Part shown: positions 16,866 to 26,025 of the stretch, piece by piece
Layout: the number at the start of each line of letters is the position of its first letter
Position numbering within the stretch: the stretch's first letter is position 1
Assembly (NCBI RefSeq): GCF_000026105.1
Contig: NC_008027.1
Span: 3,176,501-3,240,500 of the forward strand
Source of the DNA: Pseudomonas entomophila L48
GTDB taxonomy: Bacteria; Pseudomonadota; Gammaproteobacteria; Pseudomonadales; Pseudomonadaceae
DNA length: 64,000 nt
Direction of reading: 5' to 3'
Notes under the pieces: model-generated
Told to the model about the DNA's origin: nothing
What the model saw: only the letters and a program-made list of their open reading frames with translations
Database searches by the model: none
Translations under genes and position numbers: made by a program

Positions 16866-17753
16866 TCAGTGGGCGGTGGCGGCGCGCAGTCGCTGCCCCA
16901 GGCGTGGCCCGAACACGTTGATCAACAACCCCAGCATCACCAGCAACGCCCCCCAGCACTGCGCCGTGCTCAGGCGCTCCCCCAGCAGCACGGCGGAAGA
17001 ACTCAGGCCAATCACCGGCACCAGCAACGAGAACGGCGCCACCTTGCCCGCCGGGTGGCGCGACAGCAATGTGCTCCACAGGCTGTAGCCGACCATGGTG
17101 GCGACGAAGGCCAGGTAAAGGAGCGCCAGCACCGAGCTCCAGCTGATATTCACCAGGGCATGGCCAATCCGTTCGGGCCCTTCCAGCCACCAGGACAGTG
17201 CGAAGAATGGCAAGGGCGGAATCAAACCGCCCCAGATCACCAGCGCCACCAGGTCGACCTTGCCGAAGCGCCGGGTGATGATGTTGCCCATGCCCCACAT
17301 GGCGCCGCCACACAGGGTCAGCAGCAAGGCGATCAAGGGCACGTGGCTGCTGTTCTCGCTACCGATCACCGCCAGCCCGCTGGCCGCCACCAGCAACCCC
17401 AGCACACTGGCCAGGCGAAGCCGTTCACCGAGGAACAGCGCGGCGAAACCGAGGGTGAAGAACGCCTGGGATTGCAGCACCAGCGAGGCCAGCCCCGGCG
17501 GCATGCCGCTGTACATGGCCTGGAAAAGGAAGGCGAACTGGCCCAGGGAGATCGTCGCGCCATACGCGATCAACCAGCGCCAGGGCAGGTTCGGCCGTTT
17601 GACCAGCAAGGCTGCCGGGAAGGCCACCAACAGAAAGCGCAATGCCCCCAGCAGCATGGGCGGCAGGCCATCGAGGCCAACCTTGATGACCACGAAGTTG
17701 ACGCCCCAGGCGATGATCACCACCAGGGCGATCAGCAGGTCCTTGAGTGGCAT
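16866..17753 (-). CDS. EamA-family (DMT) exporter
   Basis: About 295 residues with ten predicted membrane helices in two EamA repeats (residues ~5-135 and ~145-285). The sequence resembles the O-acetylserine/cysteine exporter EamA branch of the drug/metabolite transporters, which expel amino acids and related small molecules. I start it at ATG 17753 (MPLKDLLI) because AAGGA lies about nine bases before it; an ATG three codons upstream at 17762 would have no room for a ribosome-binding site. It is divergent from the NCS1 permease gene across a 261-bp spacer. Confidence 0.87.
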   Translation of the reverse strand: MPLKDLLIALVVIIAWGVNFVVIKVGLDGLPPMLLGALRFLLVAFPAALLVKRPNLPWRWLIAYGATISLGQFAFLFQAMYSGMPPGLASLVLQSQAFFTLGFAALFLGERLRLASVLGLLVAASGLAVIGSENSSHVPLIALLLTLCGGAMWGMGNIITRRFGKVDLVALVIWGGLIPPLPFFALSWWLEGPERIGHALVNISWSSVLALLYLAFVATMVGYSLWSTLLSRHPAGKVAPFSLLVPVIGLSSSAVLLGERLSTAQCWGALLVMLGLLINVFGPRLGQRLRAATAH

Positions 17754-17918
17754 TGCACGCATTCCTTCTACAGGCTGTTATCGAAATATTTCGTTACAGC
17801 ATAAGGTCAATCGTCTGCCATAGACCAGCACAGTTGGCCTTCAGCCTTGCGCAACAGTCGGCTGTCATGGCCCCGGAAACGGGGCTGAAATTGACGTCAT
17901 CCTTCACTTGACCAGACT

Positions 17919-17928
17919 TGTATATACA
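17919..17928. promoter_or_regulatory. TGTATATACA palindrome, candidate GntR-type operator
   Basis: A perfect 10-bp palindrome in the divergent spacer between the EamA exporter and the NCS1 permease, 86 bases before the permease ATG. TTGACC just upstream could be a -35 box. The shape is like the operators of GntR-family regulators; the regulator is not in this window. Confidence 0.4.
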
Positions 17929-18014
17929 TGCTCATATCAAACCTCGGTCATCCGCCCTGCGTTGCGCCGATGGCCGCCGCCCCTCACAAAAACAACGAAG
18001 CGGAGCCCTCCCCA

Positions 18015-19412
18015 ATGTCCAGCAAACCTGTAATCGAGCGGCGCTCGATCGACTACATCCCCGAGTCTGAACGCCATGGACGGGTGTACAGCCAATTCAC
18101 CTTGTGGCTGGGAGCCAACCTGCAGATCACCGCGATCGTCACCGGCGCACTGGCCGTGGTGTTGGGCGGCGATGTGTTCTGGTCGCTGATCGGCCTGCTG
18201 ATCGGGCAACTGGCCGGCGGCACGGTGATGGCCCTGCACGCCGCCCAGGGGCCGCGCCTGGGGCTGCCGCAGATGATTTCCAGCCGGGTGCAGTTCGGTG
18301 TCTATGGCGCGGCCATACCCATGGCCTTGGTATGCCTGATGTACCTGGGGTTCACTGCCACCGGCACGGTGCTTTCCGGCCAGGCCATCGGCCAGTTGCT
18401 CAGTGTCAGCGACAGCACCGGCATCCTGATCTTCGCCGGGGTGATCGTGCTGGCCACGTTGGCCGGCTACCGGGTGATCCACTGGATCGGGCGCCTGGCC
18501 AGCGTGCTGGGGATCATCGCCTTCATCTACCTGTTCAGCCGCATCCTGATGCTCGCCGACATCGGCCAGTTGCTCGACAACCGCCATTTCAGCTGGGGCA
18601 GCTTCCTGCTCGCGGTGTCGCTGGCGGCGTCCTGGCAGATCGCCTTCGGCCCCTACGTGGCCGACTACTCGCGCTACCTGCCCAGCAGCACGTCACCGGT
18701 CAAGACCTTCCTCGCCGCCGGCCTGGGCTCGGTGATCGGCGCCCAGGCCTCGATGATCCTCGGCGTGTTCGCCGCCGCCATTGCCGGCGGCCAGTTCTCA
18801 GGCCGCGAAGTGGCCTATATCGTCGGCCTGGGCGGTGCCGGCACCACCGCGGCGTTGCTGTACTTCTGCATCGCCTTCGGCAAGGTGACCATCTCCACGC
18901 TCAACAGCTACGGCAGCTTCATGTGCATCGCCACGATCATCAGCGGTTTCCGTGGCCACCTGCACATCAGCCGCCTGCAGCGCCTGGTGTTCGTGCTGGC
19001 GATCGTCGGCGCGGCGACCCTGGTCGCCCTGCTCGGCCAACATTCGTTCCTCAGTGCGTTCAAGTCGTTCATCCTGTTCCTGCTGACCTTCTTCGTGCCC
19101 TGGAGCGCGGTCAACCTGGTGGATTACTACTTCATCACCAAAGAGCGCTACGACATTCCGGCGCTGGCCGACCCCAACGGCCGCTACGGGCGCTGGAACT
19201 GGCCAGGTATCACTGTCTACACCTTTGGCGTGCTGGTGCAGATGCCCTTCATCGACACCAAGCTGTACACCGGGCCCATGGTCGCGCACCTGGGTGGCGT
19301 GGATGTGTCGTGGCTGATCGGGCTGGTGGTGCCGAGCGTGCTGTACTACTGCGTGGCCCGGCGTCGCGCCGGCGAGGCGCCGTTGCACATCATCGTGCCT
19401 GAGGCACGCTGA
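18015..19412 (+). CDS. NCS1 family nucleobase/hydantoin-type permease
   Basis: About 465 residues with some twelve membrane helices, of the purine-cytosine permease branch of NCS1 symporters. Typical parts are the N-terminal soluble stretch RRSIDYIPESERHG, the first helices with TLWLGANLQITAIVTGAL, and the PYVADYSRYLP segment (about residues 214-224). Family members import nucleobases, hydantoins or related heterocycles with H+ or Na+. The substrate is not evident from the neighbours. I chose the ATG at 18015; in-frame ATGs at 17928 and 17970 would add a leader with no membrane-protein character. Confidence 0.86.
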   Translation: MSSKPVIERRSIDYIPESERHGRVYSQFTLWLGANLQITAIVTGALAVVLGGDVFWSLIGLLIGQLAGGTVMALHAAQGPRLGLPQMISSRVQFGVYGAAIPMALVCLMYLGFTATGTVLSGQAIGQLLSVSDSTGILIFAGVIVLATLAGYRVIHWIGRLASVLGIIAFIYLFSRILMLADIGQLLDNRHFSWGSFLLAVSLAASWQIAFGPYVADYSRYLPSSTSPVKTFLAAGLGSVIGAQASMILGVFAAAIAGGQFSGREVAYIVGLGGAGTTAALLYFCIAFGKVTISTLNSYGSFMCIATIISGFRGHLHISRLQRLVFVLAIVGAATLVALLGQHSFLSAFKSFILFLLTFFVPWSAVNLVDYYFITKERYDIPALADPNGRYGRWNWPGITVYTFGVLVQMPFIDTKLYTGPMVAHLGGVDVSWLIGLVVPSVLYYCVARRRAGEAPLHIIVPEAR

Positions 19413-19480
19413 TCACTTGTAGAAGCGATGGGGTGCCTCCCGCTCATGGCGCTGAACGCCCCCATCGACTTGACCGCGCC

Positions 19481-19504
19481 CACGAACCTGTTGCCAGGTT
19501 CGTG
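19481..19504. terminator. Hairpin between convergent genes
   Basis: A perfect 10-bp stem, CACGAACCTG-4-CAGGTTCGTG, lies between the ends of the permease gene and the first autotransporter gene. It lacks a T-run on either side, so a role as terminator is possible but not clear. Confidence 0.45.
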
Positions 19505-19542
19505 GGGCAGGTACAACACCTTGTCTATCCGTTGTCGGGGCC

Positions 19543-22500
19543 TTAGAACGCCCAATCCAGGGTCAGGCCGACCCCGTGGCTGTTGTCGCGGCTACCCAGC
19601 AGCCCGTTGTAGTCCAGGTTGACCCGGGCCTGTTGGCCCAGGGCGACCCCCGCCCGCAAGCCGACCACCGCTGCATCACGATCCAGGGACAGCGCCTGGA
19701 CCTTGTAGGTATCGCCCTGGCCAGCGAAGGCCAGGTGCTGGTCAGCCCCGGTGGAACTCAGGTTGTGCTGCCAGCCCAGGGTGGCGGAAAGCTCGACTGC
19801 CTGGCCGCCGGACAGTTGCAGTTGCTTGCCGGCACGCATGCCCAGGGTCGACAGCCAGGCATCGCGGTTGTCCTGCCCACCCTTGAGCGCGGCAGCGCCG
19901 CCATGTTCCTTGAAGCTGTCGCTGTCGATATGCACATAGGCCAGGTTGGCGAACGGCTCCAGCGCCATGCCCGGCACGGCCACCTTCCAGGCAGCTTCGC
20001 CGAACACCTGGGTGCTCTGGGCATCACGCTTGCTCTTCAGGCGATCGCTGACCTCGTTGTACTGCAGCTCGCGCTTGGTATCGATGCGGTGCCAGCTGTG
20101 GCTGCCGCCCAGGCTCAGGCGCACTTGCTCCAGTTCCTTGCCGGCATAGGCACCCAGGTGGTAGCTGTCGACGCTGGCCGAGGAATGACGACCATCGCCC
20201 ATGCTCAGCGAACTGTCGCTGTAGCCGGTGAAGACGCCAATGCGGGTATCCTCGCTCACCTGCCCATCGGCCCCCAGCAACAGGCCGCCAATGGAGGTGC
20301 TGTAGCGCGCGCGGCCGGAATCACCGTCGGCCTTGCCCCAGGCACCCAGGGCCTTGACCCACAAGCCGTTGCCCTGGCCATCCACGGTCGGCGCGGCGAG
20401 ACGGGTACGCTCGCCCATGGCGTCGCGCAACTGACGGCTGTCGTTGAGCAGCAGGTTGCCCACCGCCGGGTGGATTTCCCCGGACAGTTGGTCGAACGCC
20501 TGCCGGGCGCTGGCGGCATCGGTCGACAACAGCAGGCTCTCGTAGACCGGGTTACCCGCGCCGAGTCCATCGGCGGCCGTGGCCACCGCACGCTGGTTGG
20601 CGGTCAGGCCAACACTGGCGAAGCTGGCGCTGCGTTGCACCGCCAGTTGCACCCCGTTGCCGCTATAGGCCAAGCCGCCACCGAGGAACAGCAAGTTGGA
20701 CTGCACGTTGGCGAAACTGCCCTGCACGCCGCCCGCGGCGTCCAGAATGTCGAACTGACGCCCCACCAGGCTCGGCGCCTGCTGGGCTTGCAGCGAAACA
20801 CCAGGATTCTGCAGGTCCAGGGCCAGGTTCGCACCGCCCAGGGAAACCTGGCCACCGCTGACTAGGCGGTCGCTGCCCGTGGTATCCACCTCCACGGCAT
20901 AGGTAGAGCCTGGCTGGAAGGTTACGTCGGAACTCACCTGCAAGGTGCCGATGGAGTTGCCTGGCGCGACCACGCCACCGGGGTTGACCACCAGCGCGCC
21001 GATCCGGCCATTGCCGCCCAGCACGCCACCGGCATTGACCGCCACCGTCGATTGCAGCGAACCATTGACCGCCAGCCGTCCCTGGTTGACCAGGGTCGGG
21101 CCGGAGTAGGTGTTGTTGCCGCTGAGCACCAGGGTGCCGATGCCCTGCTTGGTCAGGCCGCCATGGCCAGAGATGTCGTTGCTCCACAGGTCCAGCCCGC
21201 AACCCAGGCTGTTGCAGAGCCGCTGGGTCGGCTTGCCGGCATCCACCACGGCGCCGATGCCCGGCAGGTCGACCACGAATTGGCTCGGGCCGTAGCCACC
21301 GGCGATGCGGAACTCCTCGGGAATGTCCTGTTCGGTGACCAGCATGCCCGGGCCACGGATCCCTTTGTCCAGGTTGATCATGCCCCAGCCGTACAAGGCA
21401 TCGATGCCGGGCGCGCCCATGTCGGTGGCGGTGGTGCGCAGCACGCTGGCGATCTGTGCGCCGTTCATGTAGGGGAAGCGCTCCATCAGCACCGCCGCCG
21501 CGCCGGCGGCATGGGGCGCGGCCATCGAGGTACCGTTCTTGTTGGCGTAGCCCTGGGTCAGGTCTGCCAGGCTGGTACCACCAATCACTGCGCTGTAGAT
21601 CCGGGTGCCGGGGGCTGATACGCAGAAGCTTGCGGTATAGCCGCAACGGGAAGAGAACGTACTGGCCAGGTAGGGGTTGGCGCTGCTGGTGTCAGGGTTC
21701 TGCTGCAACGCCGCCACGGTCATCCAGTTCGGGGCGATGTCCGGGACGAAATAGCCCAGCCCGGCAATCGCATCGGGGTTGTTCAGGTTGTAGTCGTTGC
21801 CGGCGGCGAAGATCGTCAGGACCCCGCTGCGAGCGGCGGCGATGGCCCCGTCATAGGCGCCGCCGGGCAAGGTGCCCAGCAGCGGCTGGATCTGCGCGAA
21901 CTGCGCCCGGGCATCATCCACGGTGAAATGCGGGAAGTCCGGGTTGCGGCCGCCCTTGGCGAAGCGATCGGTGATGCCGATGCCCCAGCTGTTGTTGATG
22001 ATCCGCGCACCGCTGGTCACCAGGCTGTCCCAGCCGGCCTTGTACACCGCGCCGTCGTTGCCCAGGACGATGCCATCCTCGGGGCCGGGGTCGCCGTTGT
22101 CGGCGCTGATGATCTGCGCAGCGTAGGCCACGCCGTGCATCGACTCGCCGTCGCGGTTACCGGCGGCGATCCCGCCGACGTGGGTGCCGTGGGAGCCAAG
22201 CTTGCCGTCCGAGCCCACCGACGGGCTGCCGTCGTAGCGGAACGCATCGCCGGCCTTCACCGGGATGTAGGGGTCGGTGTATTGGCGGATGCCGCTGGTG
22301 ACCAGAGTCACGATCTTGTCCTTGCCGGCGAACTCGGGGTGCGGGGCGTAGACCGGCTGGTCGAAGATCCCCAGTTTCACCCCCTTGCCACTGAAGCCGG
22401 CGGCATAGGCGCTGTCGGCGTGAATCGCCCCCAGCCCCCAGTCGGCCTTGAACTCGTCACTGCGCCAGCTGCCGATGTCACCGAGGCGGCCACTCTCCAC

Positions 22501-22617
22501 GTAGGGCGCGGCCTGGGCCGTGCCCATCAGCGCCGCCCAGCCCACCAACGCCCGCCCCAGCGGGGCCAGGGCCCAGCCCTGCGCGAACGCGCTGTCATCC
22601 TTTCTGACTTGCTTCAC
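19543..22617 (-). CDS. Subtilisin-type (S8) serine protease autotransporter
   Basis: About 1,024 residues: signal peptide (to AAP at about 35), peptidase S8 domain with Asp in GIFDQ (about residue 87), His in GSHGTHVGG (about 146) and Ser in NGTSMAAPH (about 364), then a beta-helical linker with an autotransporter-associated repeat (LVLSGNNTYSGPTLVNQG) and a C-terminal outer-membrane barrel of about 280 residues ending in Phe (LTLDWAF). The barrel would carry the protease to the cell surface. I start at GTG 22617 because AAGGAAGG precedes it at five bases; ATGs upstream (22638, 22716) have no ribosome-binding site. It lies 86 bases downstream of a paralogue. Confidence 0.88.
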   Translation of the reverse strand: MKQVRKDDSAFAQGWALAPLGRALVGWAALMGTAQAAPYVESGRLGDIGSWRSDEFKADWGLGAIHADSAYAAGFSGKGVKLGIFDQPVYAPHPEFAGKDKIVTLVTSGIRQYTDPYIPVKAGDAFRYDGSPSVGSDGKLGSHGTHVGGIAAGNRDGESMHGVAYAAQIISADNGDPGPEDGIVLGNDGAVYKAGWDSLVTSGARIINNSWGIGITDRFAKGGRNPDFPHFTVDDARAQFAQIQPLLGTLPGGAYDGAIAAARSGVLTIFAAGNDYNLNNPDAIAGLGYFVPDIAPNWMTVAALQQNPDTSSANPYLASTFSSRCGYTASFCVSAPGTRIYSAVIGGTSLADLTQGYANKNGTSMAAPHAAGAAAVLMERFPYMNGAQIASVLRTTATDMGAPGIDALYGWGMINLDKGIRGPGMLVTEQDIPEEFRIAGGYGPSQFVVDLPGIGAVVDAGKPTQRLCNSLGCGLDLWSNDISGHGGLTKQGIGTLVLSGNNTYSGPTLVNQGRLAVNGSLQSTVAVNAGGVLGGNGRIGALVVNPGGVVAPGNSIGTLQVSSDVTFQPGSTYAVEVDTTGSDRLVSGGQVSLGGANLALDLQNPGVSLQAQQAPSLVGRQFDILDAAGGVQGSFANVQSNLLFLGGGLAYSGNGVQLAVQRSASFASVGLTANQRAVATAADGLGAGNPVYESLLLSTDAASARQAFDQLSGEIHPAVGNLLLNDSRQLRDAMGERTRLAAPTVDGQGNGLWVKALGAWGKADGDSGRARYSTSIGGLLLGADGQVSEDTRIGVFTGYSDSSLSMGDGRHSSASVDSYHLGAYAGKELEQVRLSLGGSHSWHRIDTKRELQYNEVSDRLKSKRDAQSTQVFGEAAWKVAVPGMALEPFANLAYVHIDSDSFKEHGGAAALKGGQDNRDAWLSTLGMRAGKQLQLSGGQAVELSATLGWQHNLSSTGADQHLAFAGQGDTYKVQALSLDRDAAVVGLRAGVALGQQARVNLDYNGLLGSRDNSHGVGLTLDWAF

Positions 22618-22703
22618 TACGACCTTCCTTAGTTGCATTGATGAAAAACCGCGTTGGTAAAACTCCGTATTGCAACGCCCGGCACCACCCGTGCCATGGC
22701 GCT

Positions 22704-25703
22704 TCAGAAACGCCATTGCAGGTTGAGCCCCGCGCCATGCTGTTGCTCACGACTGGCCAGACGCCCCTGGTAGTCCAGGCTCAGGTCCAGGTCGCGGGTC
22801 AGCCCCACCCGTGCCTGGAGCCCCACCAGCGCGGCATCGCGCAAAGCTGGCGCAGTCTCCACCCGGAATGCTTGGTCGCTGCCGGCGAAGGCCAGGTGCT
22901 CGTGGTCCTGGGTGCCGCTCAGGCGGTGCTGCCAGCCCAGGCTTGCCGCCAGTTGCAGGTCCTGCTGCGGGCCCAGCTGCCATTGCTGGCGCCCACGCAG
23001 GCCCAAGGTGCTGAGCCAGGCATCACGCTGCTCGTCACCGGCATGCAGCGCCGCAGCGTCGCCCTTCTCATGGAAGCCGTCGCGGTCCAGGTGCTGGTAG
23101 GTCAGGTTGGCGAAAGGCTCCAACTGCAGCGCCGACACAGGCAGGCGATAGGCCGCCTCGGCGAACAGCTGCTGGCTGCGGGCATCGACCCGTGCACGCT
23201 GGCGGCCGGACACTTCACCATAGGCCAGGTCGCGCCGGACCTCGGCACGGTGCCAGCTGTAGCTGGCGCCCAGGCTCAAGCGCAACTGGTCCAGGTCGTG
23301 GCGGGCATAGGCGCCCAGGTGGTAGCTGTCGACCGTGGCCCGGGAGTGGCTGCCGCCCATGCCCAGGGAGCTGTCGCTGTAGCCTGCGGCCAGGCCGGCC
23401 CGGGTCTGCTCGTCGAAGTCACGGTCCAGCCCCAGCAGCATGCCGCCCAGGGAGCTGGTATAGGACTCGGTGCCCTGCACGCCCTCGATCCGTCCCCAAC
23501 TGCCCAGGCCCTTGAGCCAGAGCTGGGTCGAACCTGGCTCGCCTGCGGTCGTTTCGGACGCATTGGCATTTAGCGCAGCGCCTTGCACACGCTCACCGAA
23601 TGCATCGCGCAAGACCGAACCCTGGCTTAGCAGCATCGAATCCAGTGCCGGGTAGATTTCCCCGGCCAACTGCCGCAGGCCGTCCCGGGCCTGGTCCGCC
23701 GAGGTCGAGAGCAGCAGGCTTTCATACACGGGATTGCCCGGCCCCAGCCGCTCCACGGCGCCGCCGCTGGCGCGCTGGTTGGCCGTGGCAGCGACAGCGT
23801 CGAACGTCGTGCCGCTGCGCATTATGTCCAGCTCGATGGCGTTGGCCGAATAATCGAGCACGGTTCCCAGAAACAGGTAAGCGGGCTGGACCTGGGCGAA
23901 GCGCCCGTTGACGCCACCCGCAGCCTGCAGGATGTCGAACTGGCGCCCTACCAGGCTGGCTACCGGGCCACCGGCCAACAGGTTCGGCCGCGCCTGGGGC
24001 TCCAGGCTCAGGTTGGCGCCACCGACACTGGCCTGGCCGCCCACCACGAGCCGGTCACTGGCCGAGGGCGACAGCTCCACCCGGTAGGTCGAGCCCGGTT
24101 GCAAGTCGAGGTTGCCGGCGACATTCAAGGTACCGATGGAGTTACCTGGCGCCACCACGCCCCCGGCGTTGGCCGTCAGGGCACCGATGTGCCCGTTGCC
24201 GCCCAGGGTTGCGTCTGTGTTGACTGTTACCGCCGATTGCAGGCTGCCATTGACCACCAGCAACCCGCCATCGACCCGGGTCGGGCCGCGGTAGCTGCTG
24301 TCCCCCGTGAGCTCGAGCCACCCGGCCCCGGACTTGACCAGGCTGCCCTGGTAGACCCGCTGCGCGGCAGCTGCGTCGCGGGCCATGCCCACGGCATAGT
24401 CGCTGCGGTCCTGCTGGCTGGCGCCCGGGGCCAGGCCATGCTCCCAGCCGCGATCCTTGAGGGTCTGCTGCCAGGCTTGGCGCTCCGCGGCGTCCTCGGC
24501 CTGACGCTGCACCAGGGCCTGGTCGGAGATGCCGTTGCTCCAGCTATCGCCCTGCCCGCGCCCCAGGTTGACGTCGAACTCACCCAGCAACTGCCCTGGG
24601 CCGTGCAACGCCCGGCCCAGGTCCGGGACACCCCACCCCACCCGGTCGCTGGGCCCCTGGGTCGGCGAACCATCGAGCTGGCGCGAGGTGGTCAGCAGCA
24701 CTTGCAGGGCCTGCTGGTTGCTCAGGTAGGGGTAGCGCTCCATGACCAGGGCCAAGGCCCCGGTGGCATGGGGCGCGGCCATCGAGGTGCCGTTGTAGGT
24801 GGCGTAGCCGCCCCCGGCAATGGTGCTGGTGATCGCCGCCCCCGGAGTCGCCAGGCACCAGTACTTGGCGATGCCGCACTGGTTGTATTTCTGCTGGTTG
24901 TTCTTGTCCAGGCCCGACACCGCCAGCCAGTGGCCTTCCAGCTCCGGCTGGAAGTACGGCAGCGCCGAGCGAACGCTGGCATTGGCATAACCGCTGTTGC
25001 CGGCGCTGAACACATTGATCACGCCACGGCGCGCCACATCGCCGGCAGCGTCGAGCCAGGTGCCTTGTTGGAAGTGCTGGGCATAGGCTGCGCGCAAGCC
25101 ACCCAGGGTCTGGTAGCTGACATCCTTGGGCTGGCTGCCCCAGCTGTTGTTGATGGCCCGCGCCCCGGCGTCCACCAGGGCATCGTAGACCGCCTTGAAA
25201 TACTTCGGGTCGGGGCCGGGGCCGAACAGGAAACTGTCGTTTTTGTTGGTGTTGCCCACGTAGACCTGGGCATTGAAGGCCACGCCCTGCATGCCAGCGC
25301 CATCACGCGCCGCGCCCATGGTGCCGGTGACATGGGTGCCATGGTTGTCGTTGGCGCCATTGAGCACCCCGGACACACTGAACGGGGTGCCGTCCAGGTA
25401 CTGGCCGGTGGCGGTCACCGCGTGAAAACGGCCCGGGCTGGCCTCGGGATGGGCGGCATCGAACCCCGAGTCCAGGGCACCGATGCGGACCCCGGCGCCG
25501 GTGATTCCGGCGGCGTAGGCCTGGCTCGCCTGCATGCGCTCCAGACCCCAGTCCTGCTGGTATTCGGTCGAACGCCAGCTGGCGGGATCACCCGGACGGC
25601 CGGTTTCTTGATAGGTAGCTGCTGCCGGCAGCGGCAGCCCGGTGGCAAACGCCAGGCACAAGGTGCCGGTCAGCCTCTTGAGCTGATCACATCTCACATC
25701 CAT
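22704..25703 (-). CDS. Subtilisin-type (S8) serine protease autotransporter, paralogue
   Basis: A 999-residue protein with the same order of parts as its downstream neighbour: signal peptide (cleavage near PLPAAA, about residue 29), S8 domain with Asp in GALDSGFD (about 78), His in NHGTHVTG (about 124) and Ser in NGTSMAAPH (about 306), a linker with the SYRGPTRVDGG repeat, and a C-terminal barrel ending LNLQWRF. It is about 25-60 residues shorter than its paralogue, mainly through different insertions in the protease domain and linker. Linker and barrel of the two are the most alike (GGVVAPGNSIGTL in both). Substrates are unknown. The ATG at 25703 has only a weak AGAGAAG upstream. Confidence 0.88.
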   Translation of the reverse strand: MDVRCDQLKRLTGTLCLAFATGLPLPAAATYQETGRPGDPASWRSTEYQQDWGLERMQASQAYAAGITGAGVRIGALDSGFDAAHPEASPGRFHAVTATGQYLDGTPFSVSGVLNGANDNHGTHVTGTMGAARDGAGMQGVAFNAQVYVGNTNKNDSFLFGPGPDPKYFKAVYDALVDAGARAINNSWGSQPKDVSYQTLGGLRAAYAQHFQQGTWLDAAGDVARRGVINVFSAGNSGYANASVRSALPYFQPELEGHWLAVSGLDKNNQQKYNQCGIAKYWCLATPGAAITSTIAGGGYATYNGTSMAAPHATGALALVMERYPYLSNQQALQVLLTTSRQLDGSPTQGPSDRVGWGVPDLGRALHGPGQLLGEFDVNLGRGQGDSWSNGISDQALVQRQAEDAAERQAWQQTLKDRGWEHGLAPGASQQDRSDYAVGMARDAAAAQRVYQGSLVKSGAGWLELTGDSSYRGPTRVDGGLLVVNGSLQSAVTVNTDATLGGNGHIGALTANAGGVVAPGNSIGTLNVAGNLDLQPGSTYRVELSPSASDRLVVGGQASVGGANLSLEPQARPNLLAGGPVASLVGRQFDILQAAGGVNGRFAQVQPAYLFLGTVLDYSANAIELDIMRSGTTFDAVAATANQRASGGAVERLGPGNPVYESLLLSTSADQARDGLRQLAGEIYPALDSMLLSQGSVLRDAFGERVQGAALNANASETTAGEPGSTQLWLKGLGSWGRIEGVQGTESYTSSLGGMLLGLDRDFDEQTRAGLAAGYSDSSLGMGGSHSRATVDSYHLGAYARHDLDQLRLSLGASYSWHRAEVRRDLAYGEVSGRQRARVDARSQQLFAEAAYRLPVSALQLEPFANLTYQHLDRDGFHEKGDAAALHAGDEQRDAWLSTLGLRGRQQWQLGPQQDLQLAASLGWQHRLSGTQDHEHLAFAGSDQAFRVETAPALRDAALVGLQARVGLTRDLDLSLDYQGRLASREQQHGAGLNLQWRF

Positions 25704-26025
25704 GTCGATGACTTCTCTTGTTTTTGTTGTTGGGTCGCCCGTTCCTGGTCGCCCGGTGTGTCACTGCATTGCTCGGCCGCACGCGTGCGGCCCTATCGAA
25801 CCAGCGGCGGTTGCCCGCGCCCGGTCAGGTTACTTCGGCCTCAGGCCAAAAAGGTAGCCTTCGGTTACAAAAATTGTGAGCTTCTGAAATTGGTCACACT
25901 ATGTCAATCGGCGTTGATGCATAGACAGCAGCGTCCGCTGTTCAACGCGACGCCCTGTTGTTCAGAATGCGCCCTGAATACCGGTTGCTTTTGGCGCAAT
26001 TCAGATTCAAGCGAGAAGTCCCGAA
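25704..26025. other. Divergent intergenic region with an 18-bp perfect palindrome
   Basis: The 322 bases between the protease gene and chrA hold no gene that I can support. A perfect 18-bp palindrome (GGCCGCACGCGTGCGGCC, 25775-25792) lies on the protease side and an AT-rich stretch on the chrA side (about 25858-25915) probably contains promoters. Confidence 0.5.
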
